57,110 nucleotides of DNA from Candidatus Obscuribacterium magneticum (GCA_020523905.1 JAJAPZ010000013.1:1-57110), one strand, 5' to 3'. Positions 41,267 through 53,793 are shown, counted from the first letter of the stretch. Translations and numbers: made by a program. The notes: generated by a model from the letters alone, not told the origin.

Positions 41267-41799
41267 AAGACGGAACGACCGCAAGGCGTTATGCCAAGGC
41301 CCTCTACCAACTGGCGACGGAAACAAAAGGTGTCGAGGATTTGTTGCAGAGCCTCGGCAACATTCTGGACGCCCTTAAAAAATCAACCGATCTGCAAAAA
41401 GCCCTTCGTAACCCGCTTATCCCCGCCGCCGACAAAGAAGCCGTCATCAAAATCATCACCTCCAACAAGCTGGCCCTGCGCCTGGTGCGCCTTCTGGCCC
41501 GACGGCGCCGCCTGGAATTGTTTGAGCTCATCTTCGAACAATTGCAGATCTTCTCCGATGTGGACCACGGCATCAGCCGGATCCTCGTCAAAACCGCGAT
41601 TCCTTTAAGCGACGAACAGAGAAGAACCGTCGAAAAGAGCTTGGCCGCCTCCTGGGGCGGGAAGGTCGTGGGCAGTTTCGCCGTCGCCAAGGAACTCATC
41701 GGCGGGATCTGGCTCAAAGTGGGCGATCATGTCTTGGATGCGAGCCTGAAAGGGCATATCGACGATTTGAGGGCGGCCCTGGCCCACAGCATCAATTGA
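41263..41799 (+). CDS. atpH: ATP synthase delta subunit (mirror copy)
   Basis: Identical to 15312..15848; ATGA overlap with atpF. Confidence 0.94.
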   Translation: MKDGTTARRYAKALYQLATETKGVEDLLQSLGNILDALKKSTDLQKALRNPLIPAADKEAVIKIITSNKLALRLVRLLARRRRLELFELIFEQLQIFSDVDHGISRILVKTAIPLSDEQRRTVEKSLAASWGGKVVGSFAVAKELIGGIWLKVGDHVLDASLKGHIDDLRAALAHSIN

Positions 41800-41804
41800 G
41801 GTTG

Positions 41805-41948
41805 TCATGGCGAGCGTAGCGAAGCCATCTGTTTTTTCAGAAGAAAGTTACTGCAAACAATTTTCTGAACGCCAGACCATGCCACGGAATGGTCCCGTCG
41901 ATAATTTTGATTATAGAAACGGGATTGCTTCACTTCGTTCGCAATGAC
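41805..41948. repeat. Composite palindromic repeat between atpH and atpA (mirror copy)
   Basis: Counterpart of 15163..15306; ends 8 bases before the atpA start. Confidence 0.8.
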
Positions 41949-41956
41949 AATTTTTT

Positions 41957-43468
41957 ATGCCTCTTAAAACCGAAGAAATCACCAGCGCCATAAAAAGGCA
42001 GATCCAGGACTTTGAGCTGAAAACGGAGCTCCAGGAGGTCGGCAACGTCCTTCAGGTCGGCGACGGCATCGCCCGCGTCTACGGCTTGGAGTCCGCCATG
42101 GCCGGGGAGCTCCTCCAATTCCCCGGAAACATCTACGGCCTGATTTTGAATTTGGAGCGGGATTCCGTCGGCGTGGCGCTCATGGGAGACACCACCCATA
42201 TTAAAGAGGGCGACCCCGTGAAAAGAACCCGCCGTGTCATGGAAGTTCCGGTCGGGGAGGGTCTCATCGGCCGGGTGGTCAATCCCCTGGGACAGCCGCT
42301 CGATGGCCGGGGCCCCATTTCGACCTCGCGCGCGAGGGCCGTTGAAGTGATCGCCCCGCGGGTGATCGAGCGGCAGCGGGTGAATGAGCCCCTTCAGACG
42401 GGGCTTAAAGCCATCGACAGCATGATCCCCATCGGCCGCGGGCAGCGGGAGCTCATCATCGGCGACCGCCAGACGGGAAAAACCGCCCTCGTCATCGACA
42501 CCATCATCAATCAGAAGAAAGAAAAGGACCGGCCCATCTGCATCTATGTCGCCGTGGGCCAGAAGCAGTCGACGGTGGCCTCCGTCGTGAAGACCCTCAC
42601 CGAACACGGCGCCATGGACTACACGATCGTCGTTTCAGCGACGGCCTCCGACCCGGCGCCCCTCCAATACCTGGCGCCCTATGCCGGCTGCGCCATGGGT
42701 GAGGAATTTCTCTGGGACGGCAAAGATGTTCTATGTGTTTATGATGACCTGTCAAAGCACGCCCAGGCCTACCGGCAGATGTCCCTTCTTTTGCGGCGGC
42801 CGCCCGGGCGCGAAGCGTATCCCGGCGACGTTTTTTATCTCCATTCGCGGCTTTTGGAGCGGGCGTGCAAGCTCTCGGACAAATTGGGAGGCGGTTCCCT
42901 CACCGCCCTCCCTATCATCGAGACGCAGGCCGGCGACGTGACGGCGTATATTCCGACCAACGTCATCTCCATCACCGACGGCCAGATCTATCTGGAGAGC
43001 AGCCTCTTTTATTCCGGCATCCGGCCCGCCGTCAATGTGGGGATTTCCGTCTCCCGGGTGGGTGGCAATGCGCAAATCCGGAGCGTGCGCCAGGTGGCGG
43101 GGTCTTTGCGTCTGGACCTGGCCCAGTACAATGAGCTGGCGGCCTTCGCCCAGTTTTCGACGGAACTGGACAAAACCTCGCAGAATAAATTGGCCCGCGG
43201 GCAGCGCATGGTGGAAATATTGAAGCAGGTTCAATACCAGCCGATGGACGTGGCCCATCAGGTCGTGGCGATTTTTGCCGGGGTCAAGGGGCACTTGGAT
43301 GAGATTCCGGTGGAGCGGATCCGCGCCTTTGAAGAAGGCCTCCTGAAATTTTTCGACACCCGCGCGCCGGAGGTCTTGGCGGAAATCAAAAACGGGCAAA
43401 AGATGTCGGACGCCCTCATGGCGAAGATTTCCCAATTGATTGAGGAGTTTAAAAAAGGATTCAAATAA
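41957..43468 (+). CDS. atpA: ATP synthase alpha subunit (mirror copy)
   Basis: Identical to 13643..15154; P-loop GDRQTGKT. Confidence 0.97.
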   Translation: MPLKTEEITSAIKRQIQDFELKTELQEVGNVLQVGDGIARVYGLESAMAGELLQFPGNIYGLILNLERDSVGVALMGDTTHIKEGDPVKRTRRVMEVPVGEGLIGRVVNPLGQPLDGRGPISTSRARAVEVIAPRVIERQRVNEPLQTGLKAIDSMIPIGRGQRELIIGDRQTGKTALVIDTIINQKKEKDRPICIYVAVGQKQSTVASVVKTLTEHGAMDYTIVVSATASDPAPLQYLAPYAGCAMGEEFLWDGKDVLCVYDDLSKHAQAYRQMSLLLRRPPGREAYPGDVFYLHSRLLERACKLSDKLGGGSLTALPIIETQAGDVTAYIPTNVISITDGQIYLESSLFYSGIRPAVNVGISVSRVGGNAQIRSVRQVAGSLRLDLAQYNELAAFAQFSTELDKTSQNKLARGQRMVEILKQVQYQPMDVAHQVVAIFAGVKGHLDEIPVERIRAFEEGLLKFFDTRAPEVLAEIKNGQKMSDALMAKISQLIEEFKKGFK

Positions 43469-43499
43469 ATTGCAGATTGCAAATTTCAATCTCTAGTCT

Positions 43500-44528
43500 A
43501 TGCTTTCTCTTCGCGAACTTCGGCGCAAAGTTAAATCCGTCAAATCGACGCAGCAGATCACCAAGGCCATGAAACTGGTGGCCGCGGCCCGGCTCAACCG
43601 CGCCCAGGAGAGGATTGTGTCGGCGCGCCCCTTCGCGCAGAAGTTGGTTTACCTGCTTCAAGAGTTGGCGTACTTGCACGCGAAGGAGAAGGCCCGAGTT
43701 GATATCCCGGTGATAGCCGGCATCCGCCGCGGCGGATCCCAGGACGTGAACACCGGGATGGGATCCGCCGCGGCGGATGACAGTCTCCCCCCGCAGGGGG
43801 GAATCCATTCCGGTGTTCACGTCATGGATTCCCCCCTGCGGGGGGAGAGATTGTTAACGGCCGAACACCCGTTTTTCGCGAAGAGGCTCTCCCACCGCGT
43901 GGACGTGGTGCTGGTCACCGCCGACCGCGGCTTGTGCGGGGCTTTCAACGCGAACCTGATCCGGACCGCCCTGCAATTCATGCGGGAACGGAAGGATGAA
44001 GACGTCCGCTTCTGGGCCGTGGGGCGGAAAGGGCGGGATTATTTTAGGCGTCTCGGCGCAACAATTGAGAAGGATTACGTGAACATTTTTCACCGCTTGG
44101 GATTTGCCCAGGCTGAAGTTCTGGGGAAGGATCTCATCGACGCCTTCCTCCACACGAACACGCGGGAAGTCGTTTTTATCTACAACGAGTTTAAGTCGAG
44201 GCTGCATCAGCGGCTCATCATACGGCGGCTTCTGCCGATCGAGCCCTATGAAGGCGTCAAGCCGCGGCAGGATTTTATTTACGAACCGAGCCGCGGAGCA
44301 ATTTTGGAGCGGCTTCTGCCGCGCACCTTTTTGGCCGAGGTGTACCGGATATTGCTCGAATCGCAGGCGGCGGAGCTGGCGGCGCGAATGACGGCGATGG
44401 AGGCGGCCACCGACAACGCCACGGAGATCATCGAGTCTCTGACCCTCAACATGAACAAGGTCCGGCAGGCCGCGATTACAAAAGAGATTGCGGAGGTCGT
44501 CGGCGGGGTCGAGGCTTTACAGAATTAA
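43500..44528 (+). CDS. atpG: ATP synthase gamma subunit with in-frame insertion (mirror copy)
   Basis: Identical to 12583..13611. The inserted repeat units lie at 43721..43850 on this arm. Confidence 0.93.
   Translation: MLSLRELRRKVKSVKSTQQITKAMKLVAAARLNRAQERIVSARPFAQKLVYLLQELAYLHAKEKARVDIPVIAGIRRGGSQDVNTGMGSAAADDSLPPQGGIHSGVHVMDSPLRGERLLTAEHPFFAKRLSHRVDVVLVTADRGLCGAFNANLIRTALQFMRERKDEDVRFWAVGRKGRDYFRRLGATIEKDYVNIFHRLGFAQAEVLGKDLIDAFLHTNTREVVFIYNEFKSRLHQRLIIRRLLPIEPYEGVKPRQDFIYEPSRGAILERLLPRTFLAEVYRILLESQAAELAARMTAMEAATDNATEIIESLTLNMNKVRQAAITKEIAEVVGGVEALQN
43721..43850. repeat. Two palindromic repeat units inside atpG (mirror copy)
   Basis: Counterpart of 13261..13390. Read here, ATCCGCCGCGGCGGAT stems come first and the CCCCCCTGCGGGGGG-type stems second. 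Confidence 0.85.
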
Positions 44529-44554
44529 GTGGGAGATGTCATCGCGAGCCCGCC

Positions 44555-44660
44555 GTCATTGCGAACGAAGTGAAGCAATCTGTAGTTTAGGGTAATGTTT
44601 GTCTCAAGCATTCTTGTGAACGACAGATTGCTTCGGTCGCCGCGGCGACCTCGCAATGAC
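44555..44660. repeat. Palindromic repeat between atpG and atpD (mirror copy)
   Basis: Counterpart of 12451..12556. Confidence 0.8.
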
Positions 44661-44682
44661 GCAATCGATAGGAGTTATGTAA

Positions 44683-46110
<1,428 letters not shown>

Positions 46111-46148
46111 TTGCTAATAGGCTGTGTCATAATGCTGAGAGTATTACC

Positions 46149-46238
46149 GTCATTCCCGCGGAAGCGGGAATCCAGGTCGTAAATCTTTCTTTTAATGGCA
46201 TGTTTAATACCTGGACCCCTGCTTTCGCAGGGGTGACG
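46149..46238. repeat. Palindromic repeat between atpD and atpC (mirror copy)
   Basis: Counterpart of 10873..10962. The remainder of the 204-bp atpD-atpC gap is AT-rich and geneless. Confidence 0.8.
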
Positions 46239-46314
46239 ATGTTGTGAGACAGTCTGGAATTGCGTAATTAAAATTTACAATCCTGCAATGTGCGATTGTC
46301 TTTAGGAAGAACGA

Positions 46315-46752
46315 ATGTCGATTAAAGTTGATCTAATAACGCCGGAACGCCCGGTCTTAAGCGAGACCGTTGAGTTTATCGCGGCGCCCGCGGTGGATGG
46401 GGAAATCGGCGTCCTTCCTCATCACACGCCTCTTTTAACGCAGCTGGGTCCCGGGGAGATTCGATTGAAGAAAAGCGATGGGGAAACCCACTTCGTCATC
46501 TCCGGCGGCTTTTTGGAAGTGCAAGAGGGAAGTGTTGTGCAGATCTTCGCCGAAACCGCCGAGATGGAAGCCGACATCGATGAGGAGCGGGCCCGGCAGG
46601 CGGCCGAACGGGCGAAGAATCAACTAAAGTCTTCCCGCGCCTTGAACGAGCAGGATTTGATCACGGCGGAAGCGGCGCTCCGGCGCGCGGTGGCCCGGCT
46701 CCATGTTGCCCAGGGCCGCAAACGACCACTCCCTAAGAAGGAAATTCGATGA
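46315..46752 (+). CDS. atpC: ATP synthase epsilon subunit (mirror copy)
   Basis: Identical to 10359..10796. Confidence 0.94.
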   Translation: MSIKVDLITPERPVLSETVEFIAAPAVDGEIGVLPHHTPLLTQLGPGEIRLKKSDGETHFVISGGFLEVQEGSVVQIFAETAEMEADIDEERARQAAERAKNQLKSSRALNEQDLITAEAALRRAVARLHVAQGRKRPLPKKEIR

Positions 46753-46772
46753 TCGGCATTTCCGCAGAACAC

Positions 46773-46908
46773 GTCATTCCGGCGAAAGCCGGAATCCATG
46801 ACGTGAACACCGGAATGGACCGTGTCACGGAACGGTCCCGTCGATTATTCCAATTATCGAAACGGGATTCCGGCTTTCGCCGGAATGACGGCTTTCGCGG
46901 GGATGACG
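46773..46908. repeat. Composite palindromic repeat between atpC and def (mirror copy)
   Basis: Counterpart of 10203..10338. Confidence 0.8.
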
Positions 46909-46960
46909 ACTCTCGTTTTGATGGCCGAGGTGACCTGCCTAGAGGAGGCTTTTTACTGTC

Positions 46961-47473
46961 ATGGCGCTCTTGAGAATTACCAAATACGGCGAACCCGTTC
47001 TGCGAAAGGTGGCCAAGCCGGTCGAAGATTTAGGCCCCAAAACCCAGGAGCTCATCCGCGACATGTTTGAAACCATGTACGCGGCCAACGGCGTCGGCCT
47101 GGCGGCCCCTCAGATCGGGTTGTCCCTCCGGTTGGCCGTCATCAATGTCACGCCGGATGAGAAAAAGAACCAAGTCGTTATCATCAATCCCGTCATCGTG
47201 AAAAAAGATGGCCGGGCGGGGGGCGAGGAAGGGTGCCTGTCTTTGCCCGGCGTGGGCGGCGCCAAAGTGAAGCGCGCGGAGCGAGTGACCGTGACCGCCT
47301 TGAACGAGAAGGGCCTTCCCATCACCATCAAGGCCGAAGGGATTCTCGCCCGGTGCCTCCAGCATGAAATCGAACATTTGAACGGCAAGCTCATCCTCCA
47401 CCGCGCCCCCTTGAAACGCCGCCTGGAGATGTCGTTCGCCATCCGGAGATTAAAGAAAGAGAAGTTGTGGTGA
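46961..47473 (+). CDS. def: Peptide deformylase (mirror copy)
   Basis: Identical to 9638..10150; metal ligands C92, H135, H139. Confidence 0.95.
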   Translation: MALLRITKYGEPVLRKVAKPVEDLGPKTQELIRDMFETMYAANGVGLAAPQIGLSLRLAVINVTPDEKKNQVVIINPVIVKKDGRAGGEEGCLSLPGVGGAKVKRAERVTVTALNEKGLPITIKAEGILARCLQHEIEHLNGKLILHRAPLKRRLEMSFAIRRLKKEKLW

Positions 47474-47484
47474 TAGGGGAATCT

Positions 47485-47589
47485 GTCATTGCGAACGAAG
47501 TGAAGCAATCCGTCTTTCAGAAAAGGGTTTCCGCTGACATTCCTCCGGAACAACAGATTGCTTCGGACCCTTCGGGTCCTCGCAATGAC
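47485..47589. repeat. Palindromic repeat in the def-fmt gap (mirror copy)
   Basis: Counterpart of 9522..9626. Confidence 0.8.
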
Positions 47590-47600
47590 GAGTTTATCTA

Positions 47601-48551
47601 ATGAAAGTCCTGTTTTTCGGCACCCCCGCCCTCACGATCCCCTATCTCGAGTGGCTATTAAAAAATGAAACCGTGGTCGGGGTCGTCTGCCGGCCCGATG
47701 AGCCCGTCGGGCGCGGCTACGAGATCGCTCCGCCTCCGACAAAAAAGCTGGCGAAGGAATTAGGCCTCCCCGTCTTTCAGCCGAAAGGCCCCTGGGAGCC
47801 GTCTCTTGTTCAGTCTTTAAAAGGTCTGGGCGCCGAGGTCGGAATTGTGGTGGCCTACGGCCGCATTATCCCGAAAGACGTTTTTCTAGCGCCGAAGTTG
47901 GGATCTTTAAACGTCCATTTTTCGCTTCTCCCCAAATACCGCGGGGCGGCTCCCATCCAGTGGTCCTTGATCCGGGGCGAAAAGGAGACGGGCGTGAGCC
48001 TCTTCTGGCTGGAAGAAGGGCTCGATTCCGGCCCTCTTTTCAGCCAGGCCGCTCAAGTGATCTCACCGGAGGACGACGCCCTCACGCTCCGGGAAAAATT
48101 GGTCCCGTTGGGCGTGGATCTATTGGCGAAGGCCATGGCGGATTTGAAAGCGGGGCGCCTTCCGCGCAAGCCTCAGGAGGGCGAGGTCATCCTGGCCCCG
48201 CCTCTTAAGAAAGAAGACGGCGTCATCGATTGGAAAAAGCCTGCCGAAGAGATCGTGAATCTCGTCCGCGGCGTGGTGGAGTGGCCCGTGGCCCACACGG
48301 CGTTTAAGGATCGGGAAGGGCATAGCAAACAGCTCAAGATTTATAAGGCGGCCGTGGATTCGGCGCCCCCCGGCCGCGGCGGCCAGCCGGGAGAGATCGT
48401 CGAAGGGAGGATAAACGAAGGGCTTCTAGTCCAGGCGGGAGAAGGCCGCCTTCTCTTACGCCAGGTTCAGCCCGAAAGCGGGAAATTGATGTCCGCTTGG
48501 GCCTTCTGGCAAGGCGCCCGGCTACCAATTGGAACCGTATTGGGAAAATAG
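47601..48551 (+). CDS. fmt: Methionyl-tRNA formyltransferase (mirror copy)
   Basis: Identical to 8560..9510; N104, H106 and D142 at the active site. Confidence 0.95.
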   Translation: MKVLFFGTPALTIPYLEWLLKNETVVGVVCRPDEPVGRGYEIAPPPTKKLAKELGLPVFQPKGPWEPSLVQSLKGLGAEVGIVVAYGRIIPKDVFLAPKLGSLNVHFSLLPKYRGAAPIQWSLIRGEKETGVSLFWLEEGLDSGPLFSQAAQVISPEDDALTLREKLVPLGVDLLAKAMADLKAGRLPRKPQEGEVILAPPLKKEDGVIDWKKPAEEIVNLVRGVVEWPVAHTAFKDREGHSKQLKIYKAAVDSAPPGRGGQPGEIVEGRINEGLLVQAGEGRLLLRQVQPESGKLMSAWAFWQGARLPIGTVLGK

Positions 48552-48644
48552 GCAGCTATTTTCTGGGACCGACCTTTTGACCTATCACCGCCTCTCTCAC
48601 GTCCCGAATGTCTCTACGCTGTCGAGACAATTGGGAAGGAGCCA

Positions 48645-49691
48645 ATGAAAGGATCTGCAATGGAATCACTACTGAATATTCCCTTTGACCGGTGGCCGGG
48701 GCTGATGGCCGAGCTGGGCGGCGAGCCGTTCCGGGCGGTGCAAGTCCGGGATTGGGTTTTTAAGAACCGCGTCTCCCACTTTTCCAAGATGTCCAACCTG
48801 CCGGCGCCCTTGCGGAAGGCGCTGGAAGAAAAGTTCACGCTCCGCTCACTCGTGGTCCACGACACCCGCCAGTCCAAGCTGGATGGAACGATCCGCTATA
48901 ATTTTAAAACGGAGGACGGCCGGCATTTCCCGGCGGTCTACCTTCCCTATGAAAAGAGGCACTCGTTGTGCCTGTCCACCCAGATCGGCTGCGCCTGGGA
49001 GTGCCTTTTTTGCGCCTCCGGCCAGGTCCAATTCCGCCGAAATTTAACCGCGGCGGAGATGCTGGATCAGATTTTCATCGTGGAAGAAGCCGTCGGAGAG
49101 CCGCTCGATAGTCTTCTATTTATGGGCATGGGAGAACCGCTGGCGAATTTCGCGAACCTGGTTTCCGCCCTGCGCCTGATCCGCTCGCCCCTCGGCTTAA
49201 ACAGGGGAGCCCGCCATGTGACGGTCTCCACCTGCGGTTTGGTCCCGCAGATTAAGATGCTGGCGGAGGAAGCTCCCAAGGTGAATCTGGCCATCTCCCT
49301 CCATGCCGTGACGGACGAGGTCCGGAAGAAAATTCTTCCCAAAGCCTCATCCTGGACGATAAAAGAGCTCCTCCAGGCCGCCAAATATTTCTCCATGAAA
49401 ACCAACGCCCGCGTGACTTTTGAATATCTTCTTTTGGAGGGGGTGAACGATTCGGAGACGGAAGCCAAGCGCCTGGCCAATCTGATCCGGCGCTTTGCCG
49501 AGCGCGGGGATTATCGGGTCAACCTCATCGCCTACAATCCGGTGCCGAAGCTATCCACCAAACGACCGGAGGATGCTAAGATTGGGCGGTTTCAGGAAAT
49601 TCTCACCCAGCGCAAGGTGCCGGTGAGATTGCGAAAGCCCCAGGGCGTCGACATCGGCGCCGGCTGCGGCCAATTGGGAGAAGCCAGATGA
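48645..49691 (+). CDS. rlmN: 23S rRNA/tRNA adenine-C2 methyltransferase (mirror copy)
   Basis: Identical to 7420..8466. AAGGAG lies immediately before the ATG at 48645; the alternative ATG is 48660. Confidence 0.95.
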   Translation: MKGSAMESLLNIPFDRWPGLMAELGGEPFRAVQVRDWVFKNRVSHFSKMSNLPAPLRKALEEKFTLRSLVVHDTRQSKLDGTIRYNFKTEDGRHFPAVYLPYEKRHSLCLSTQIGCAWECLFCASGQVQFRRNLTAAEMLDQIFIVEEAVGEPLDSLLFMGMGEPLANFANLVSALRLIRSPLGLNRGARHVTVSTCGLVPQIKMLAEEAPKVNLAISLHAVTDEVRKKILPKASSWTIKELLQAAKYFSMKTNARVTFEYLLLEGVNDSETEAKRLANLIRRFAERGDYRVNLIAYNPVPKLSTKRPEDAKIGRFQEILTQRKVPVRLRKPQGVDIGAGCGQLGEAR

Positions 49692-50701
49692 ACGAAATCC
49701 CTCCGGAGATTCCAAAGACCCCGAGCCCCTCCTACAAGAGGCGGCGCCTGTGGCGTTTTTTGAGAAAACCGTGGGTCATCATTGTCCTGACGCTTTTCGT
49801 GATCGCCGGGGTGGCGGCCTTCTCCGTCAACCAAATCATGCAGACCCTTCTTCATGCGCGGGCGGAAGTGATTGTGCCGAACCTGGAGGGCAAGGGGCTC
49901 ATGGAGGCGCTGGAGATAGTCTCCCACCTCCAGCTTTCGCTTAAGCAAGACGGCTCCGAGTTTGATGAGAGCCTGCCCGCGGGGACGATTTTGCGCCAGC
50001 AGCCGCCTTCGGGAATGCAGGTGCGTGAGGGCCGGTCGATCCGTGTCGTCCTGTCCAAAGGAGGGCAGGCGGTTTTTGTGCCCGTGGTGATCGGGAAACC
50101 CCTGGCCGAGGCCCAGAGCGTTCTGGCGACGGAGAGTTTGCAATTGGGGGCCGTCACCGATATGTATTCATTGGATTTAGACCAGAAGTACGTGATGAGC
50201 CAGGACCCCAGTTCGGGAACCGTGGTGGCCCGGGGGGCGTTGGTGGATGTGGTGGTTTCGAAAGGCATGCCGCCCTCGGGGGCGCCGCTATTGCCTGATT
50301 TCTTAGGTCAGCCGGTTAAAAACGTGGAGGATTGGGCTAGCGGCGTCAACGCCAAGGTCCGCGTGAACGAGGACGCGGAAGCGGTCGGGGTTTCCGGAAC
50401 GGTGGTGAAGCAAGACCCGATGGCGGGTCAGCCGCTTTTGGAAGGGGAGGACGTCGAGATCACGATTGTCCCCGTCACCGCCTCCGCCAAAGGGTACCGG
50501 CTCAATTATCAGATCCCAAGCGAGTCCGGCGTCTTGGCGGTGCGCATCATGGCCCGGGACAACAAAGGCGAAAGCGAGGTTTACAAGGGCGAACACGAAG
50601 GCGGCCAGACCATTGAAATTCCGATCCATGTCACCGCCACCACGCGCCTCAGAATTTATGTCAATGACGTCCTTAAAGATGAGCGGGTCGTCGAACCGTG
50701 A
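49688..50701 (+). CDS. PASTA-domain membrane protein (mirror copy)
   Basis: Identical to 6410..7423; ATGA overlap with rlmN and a 13-base gap to rpe. Confidence 0.85.
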   Translation: MNEIPPEIPKTPSPSYKRRRLWRFLRKPWVIIVLTLFVIAGVAAFSVNQIMQTLLHARAEVIVPNLEGKGLMEALEIVSHLQLSLKQDGSEFDESLPAGTILRQQPPSGMQVREGRSIRVVLSKGGQAVFVPVVIGKPLAEAQSVLATESLQLGAVTDMYSLDLDQKYVMSQDPSSGTVVARGALVDVVVSKGMPPSGAPLLPDFLGQPVKNVEDWASGVNAKVRVNEDAEAVGVSGTVVKQDPMAGQPLLEGEDVEITIVPVTASAKGYRLNYQIPSESGVLAVRIMARDNKGESEVYKGEHEGGQTIEIPIHVTATTRLRIYVNDVLKDERVVEP

Positions 50702-50714
50702 GGATGTTTCCTTT

Positions 50715-51368
50715 ATGATCGTTGCTCCATCGATATTGTCGGCCGATTTCTCGCGCTTGGCGGAGGAAGCCCGGCTCATGGAATCCGCCGGGGCGGACTG
50801 GCTCCACGTGGACGTCATGGACGGCCACTTCGTGCCGAACATCACCATCGGCCCCGTGGTCGTCAAATGGCTGAAGAAGGCCACCAAGCTCCCCTTGGAT
50901 GTGCACCTTATGATCACAGATCCTCTCACCTACGCGGCGCCCTTCGCTGATGCGGGGGCCTGGGGGTTGACATTCCACTTGGAAGCGGTGAAGGATCCGA
51001 AAAGTGTCATTGCCGCTATAAAAAAACTGGGCGTCAAGCCGGGGATTTCCATCAAGCCCAAGACGCCGGCTTCGGCCGTCCTCCCCTATTTGAAAGAGGT
51101 CCATCTCGTCCTCGTCATGACGGTGGAGCCCGGCTTCGGCGGCCAATCCTTCATGGCCGACATGCTCCCCAAAATTCAGGAGATTTCAACTTACATCAAA
51201 GCCAATAAATTGGATTGCCTGGTGGAGGTGGACGGCGGCATCGACCCGAAGACGGGCGCTCAAACCGTCCAAGCCGGCGCCCAGGCCCTTGTGGCCGGCC
51301 ATTCCATTTTCTCCGCCCCCGACCCCGTCGCCGTCGTCAAATCCCTCAAATCCCTCCGCAATCCCTAG
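50715..51368 (+). CDS. rpe: Ribulose-phosphate 3-epimerase (mirror copy)
   Basis: Identical to 5743..6396; metal ligands H31, D33, H64 and D173. Confidence 0.95.
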   Translation: MIVAPSILSADFSRLAEEARLMESAGADWLHVDVMDGHFVPNITIGPVVVKWLKKATKLPLDVHLMITDPLTYAAPFADAGAWGLTFHLEAVKDPKSVIAAIKKLGVKPGISIKPKTPASAVLPYLKEVHLVLVMTVEPGFGGQSFMADMLPKIQEISTYIKANKLDCLVEVDGGIDPKTGAQTVQAGAQALVAGHSIFSAPDPVAVVKSLKSLRNP

Positions 51369-51672
51369 CACCTCTCATAAAGGGGGATCTGAAGGTTTTT
51401 CAATGGGCGAGTTTCTCGAACGTTTTCTGATGCTTCGATAGAACTTTCGCCATCGTTGTCCGGAACTTCGTCGCAACAATGTTTGCCGCCTTCTTAATTT
51501 CTTGGGATTCGTACTCGGGGAACATAATAGTGGCGGGGTGCACATCGAAAGCTTTGGCCAGCTGTTCTGCCCGCCTCTTTCCAATGTCAATCTTGCCGTT
51601 TTCGAGAAGACTCAAGTTGGTCGGTGTAATTCCGGACCGCTTCGCCAGCTCTTCCTGAGTCCATCCCTTTAG

Positions 51673-53682
51673 CCCGACTTGCGCACATCTCCCCCGAAAA
51701 TGACTATTTGATGCATTCTATTGCAGATTTGGGTTAAAGTCTGGACTACATCACTATGTCGGCAGAAAGCCTGTCAGGAAGGGTGATGCGCAATTTCCGC
51801 AAGAGTTCTTTCTCTTCCGTGTCTGGTGTACTGATGCGACGCAGCCGTAGAATGCGGCCATCGACAGCTGGCAAGATGATGTCTCCGCTCTTGATTCGTG
51901 AAAGGATTTTCAGTGCTTTCCAAGGAGATGTATCGTACTCGTAAGCCTGCAGCGAAGCGGTTTGTTTCAACGCCTGCTTCAACGTTACCCACAGCGCATA
52001 GCCGAGGAAAGCCACAAGAATGTGCGCCTGCACGCGGTGCGTCTTGTGATGCCACACAGGTCGAATCATCAACTCGCTTTTAATCGCTCGGAACGCCGCC
52101 TCCGCTTCAGTGAGTTGCGTGTAGATTTCCCACAGCTGTCCCAACTCCACGTCACTTAAGTTGGTCCGAATCAAATACGTTCCCGCCGTGATCTGTTTCC
52201 AACGCAACTTGGCCACCTGGCGCGACCAAATCATTTCCAAATGTCGGCCTGCTCTCAGTTTCACATTAATGGCATAGAGGCTGGCCACCGACGGATAGTG
52301 CCCCAGAATCTGTCCAGCCTTAAAGTGAATTTTCCTCTCGTCTTTGAGCCGTCCTTTCTTCACCTGTTGCGCCAAACCATTCAAGCTTTTCTCCAGGCGT
52401 TTCATCTTCAATTCTCGCATCGCGTCCTCTTTCAAACGTCGCCCCGTGCTGCGCACCAACAGGAACGTTTCTTCCCCGCTCACCCGTGGAACCCGGTGGA
52501 TCTCAACGTCCTCTCGCACCCGTTCCCAATTCCGTGAGGTGAGCTCTTTCTCGAAAGACTTCAGTGCAGAACGCGGAGTGCCGCAGACATAGGGCATTTT
52601 CCGTCGCCGCAACAGCTTCAGATTCTTCTCACTCACCACCCCGCGGTCGAACACCCAGACCCGCCGCGCTACCCCATACTTGGTTTCCACGGCCTCCAGC
52701 ATCTCCTCCAATGTTGTCACGTCTCGACGGTTGCCGTCCATAACCTCGAACGCAAAGGGAAACCCCTCCTCACTCACGATCAACGCCACGATCACCTGTT
52801 TGCAATCTGGTCGGTGATCTCGCGAGTAACCCCGTTTCGCTTGCGAATTGCCCAGCGCCTCTCCTTCAAAGTACGTGCTCGTCAGGTCGTAGAGGAGGAC
52901 ATCGTAAGTGGCTTTGAATAGCTCCCCCCATTTCGCTTTCAGGTGCTGCTCCAGTTCTGCCTTCTTTTCGATCAGCCGGTCCAGACAAGCATAGAGGCGA
53001 TCCTTGTGTACCTTTGGCTCAGGCACCCCCACAATATCGTCGAGCGCCGTGAGCCGGTACCACTGCTCGTCGATGAACAGTTCGCTGCGCGGTGCGCAGA
53101 GCCGGTTGATCGCCAGAATCGCCGCGACCGAACTCCATGGCACGTCAGCGGTTCGTGTCACCGCTCCATCAAAGGTTTGTCGATAGAAGGCGTCAAGCCC
53201 CAAACGCTTCCATAGCATCCATCCCGTGTACACCGCTCCGAATTCTCGCGGTCTCTCCCATCGTATGCCCCGTAGGCGAATTGTCACCTCGGCGTCGCTT
53301 CTCAGCATATTCCCCGTGTTGTCCGACCACAACGTCAGTTGCCGCGCTTGACCGTCGGTATCCACCACCTCCACTGTCTTACGCCAGGCGCGCTGCGCAT
53401 CGGTGTTCAATTCTCCCAGATAACACACGCGACGATGCCGGGGCCCGTGTTCCGTACGAATCGTCTCACACAGGGAATAGTAGTGATGCTTCTTTCCATC
53501 CTTTCGACGTGGGTGATCTTTGAGAAACATGACCATACACTGCCAGAATTAAATGGAAGGAGAAAGAGGGGAGGTCTGGACTACGTCGCAAAAAAGGCCG
53601 CTGGAGAGAAGTCTTCCGTCGAAACGATTTATTCGAAAGAGTTAAAAAAGGTCGGATTCAGGACAGATGTGCGCAAGTCGGG
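51673..53682 (-). mobile_element. IS1634-like insertion sequence (mirror copy)
   Basis: Counterpart of 3429..5438 with the same 18-bp inverted repeats and flanking target duplication (TTAG on this strand). Identical insertion in both arms shows that the IS predates the mirror. Confidence 0.9.
51746..53536 (-). CDS. IS1634-like DDE transposase (mirror copy)
   Basis: Identical to 3575..5365. Confidence 0.9.
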   Translation of the reverse strand: MVMFLKDHPRRKDGKKHHYYSLCETIRTEHGPRHRRVCYLGELNTDAQRAWRKTVEVVDTDGQARQLTLWSDNTGNMLRSDAEVTIRLRGIRWERPREFGAVYTGWMLWKRLGLDAFYRQTFDGAVTRTADVPWSSVAAILAINRLCAPRSELFIDEQWYRLTALDDIVGVPEPKVHKDRLYACLDRLIEKKAELEQHLKAKWGELFKATYDVLLYDLTSTYFEGEALGNSQAKRGYSRDHRPDCKQVIVALIVSEEGFPFAFEVMDGNRRDVTTLEEMLEAVETKYGVARRVWVFDRGVVSEKNLKLLRRRKMPYVCGTPRSALKSFEKELTSRNWERVREDVEIHRVPRVSGEETFLLVRSTGRRLKEDAMRELKMKRLEKSLNGLAQQVKKGRLKDERKIHFKAGQILGHYPSVASLYAINVKLRAGRHLEMIWSRQVAKLRWKQITAGTYLIRTNLSDVELGQLWEIYTQLTEAEAAFRAIKSELMIRPVWHHKTHRVQAHILVAFLGYALWVTLKQALKQTASLQAYEYDTSPWKALKILSRIKSGDIILPAVDGRILRLRRISTPDTEEKELLRKLRITLPDRLSADIVM

Positions 53683-53793
53683 TTAGCTCGCGAAGCATTT
53701 GAATCACTTCCCCCGTCGATAAAGGCGCTCGAGGTTTAGCAGTTAAACATTCATCTTTTTGAATCGAAGCCATAGCTCCTCTTGGACGTAAAA

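Larger units (their letters stand above)
51400..53773 (-). pseudogene. XRE regulator gene split by an IS (mirror copy)
   Basis: Counterpart of 3338..5711. Parts are 53683..53773 and 51400..51672. Confidence 0.85.
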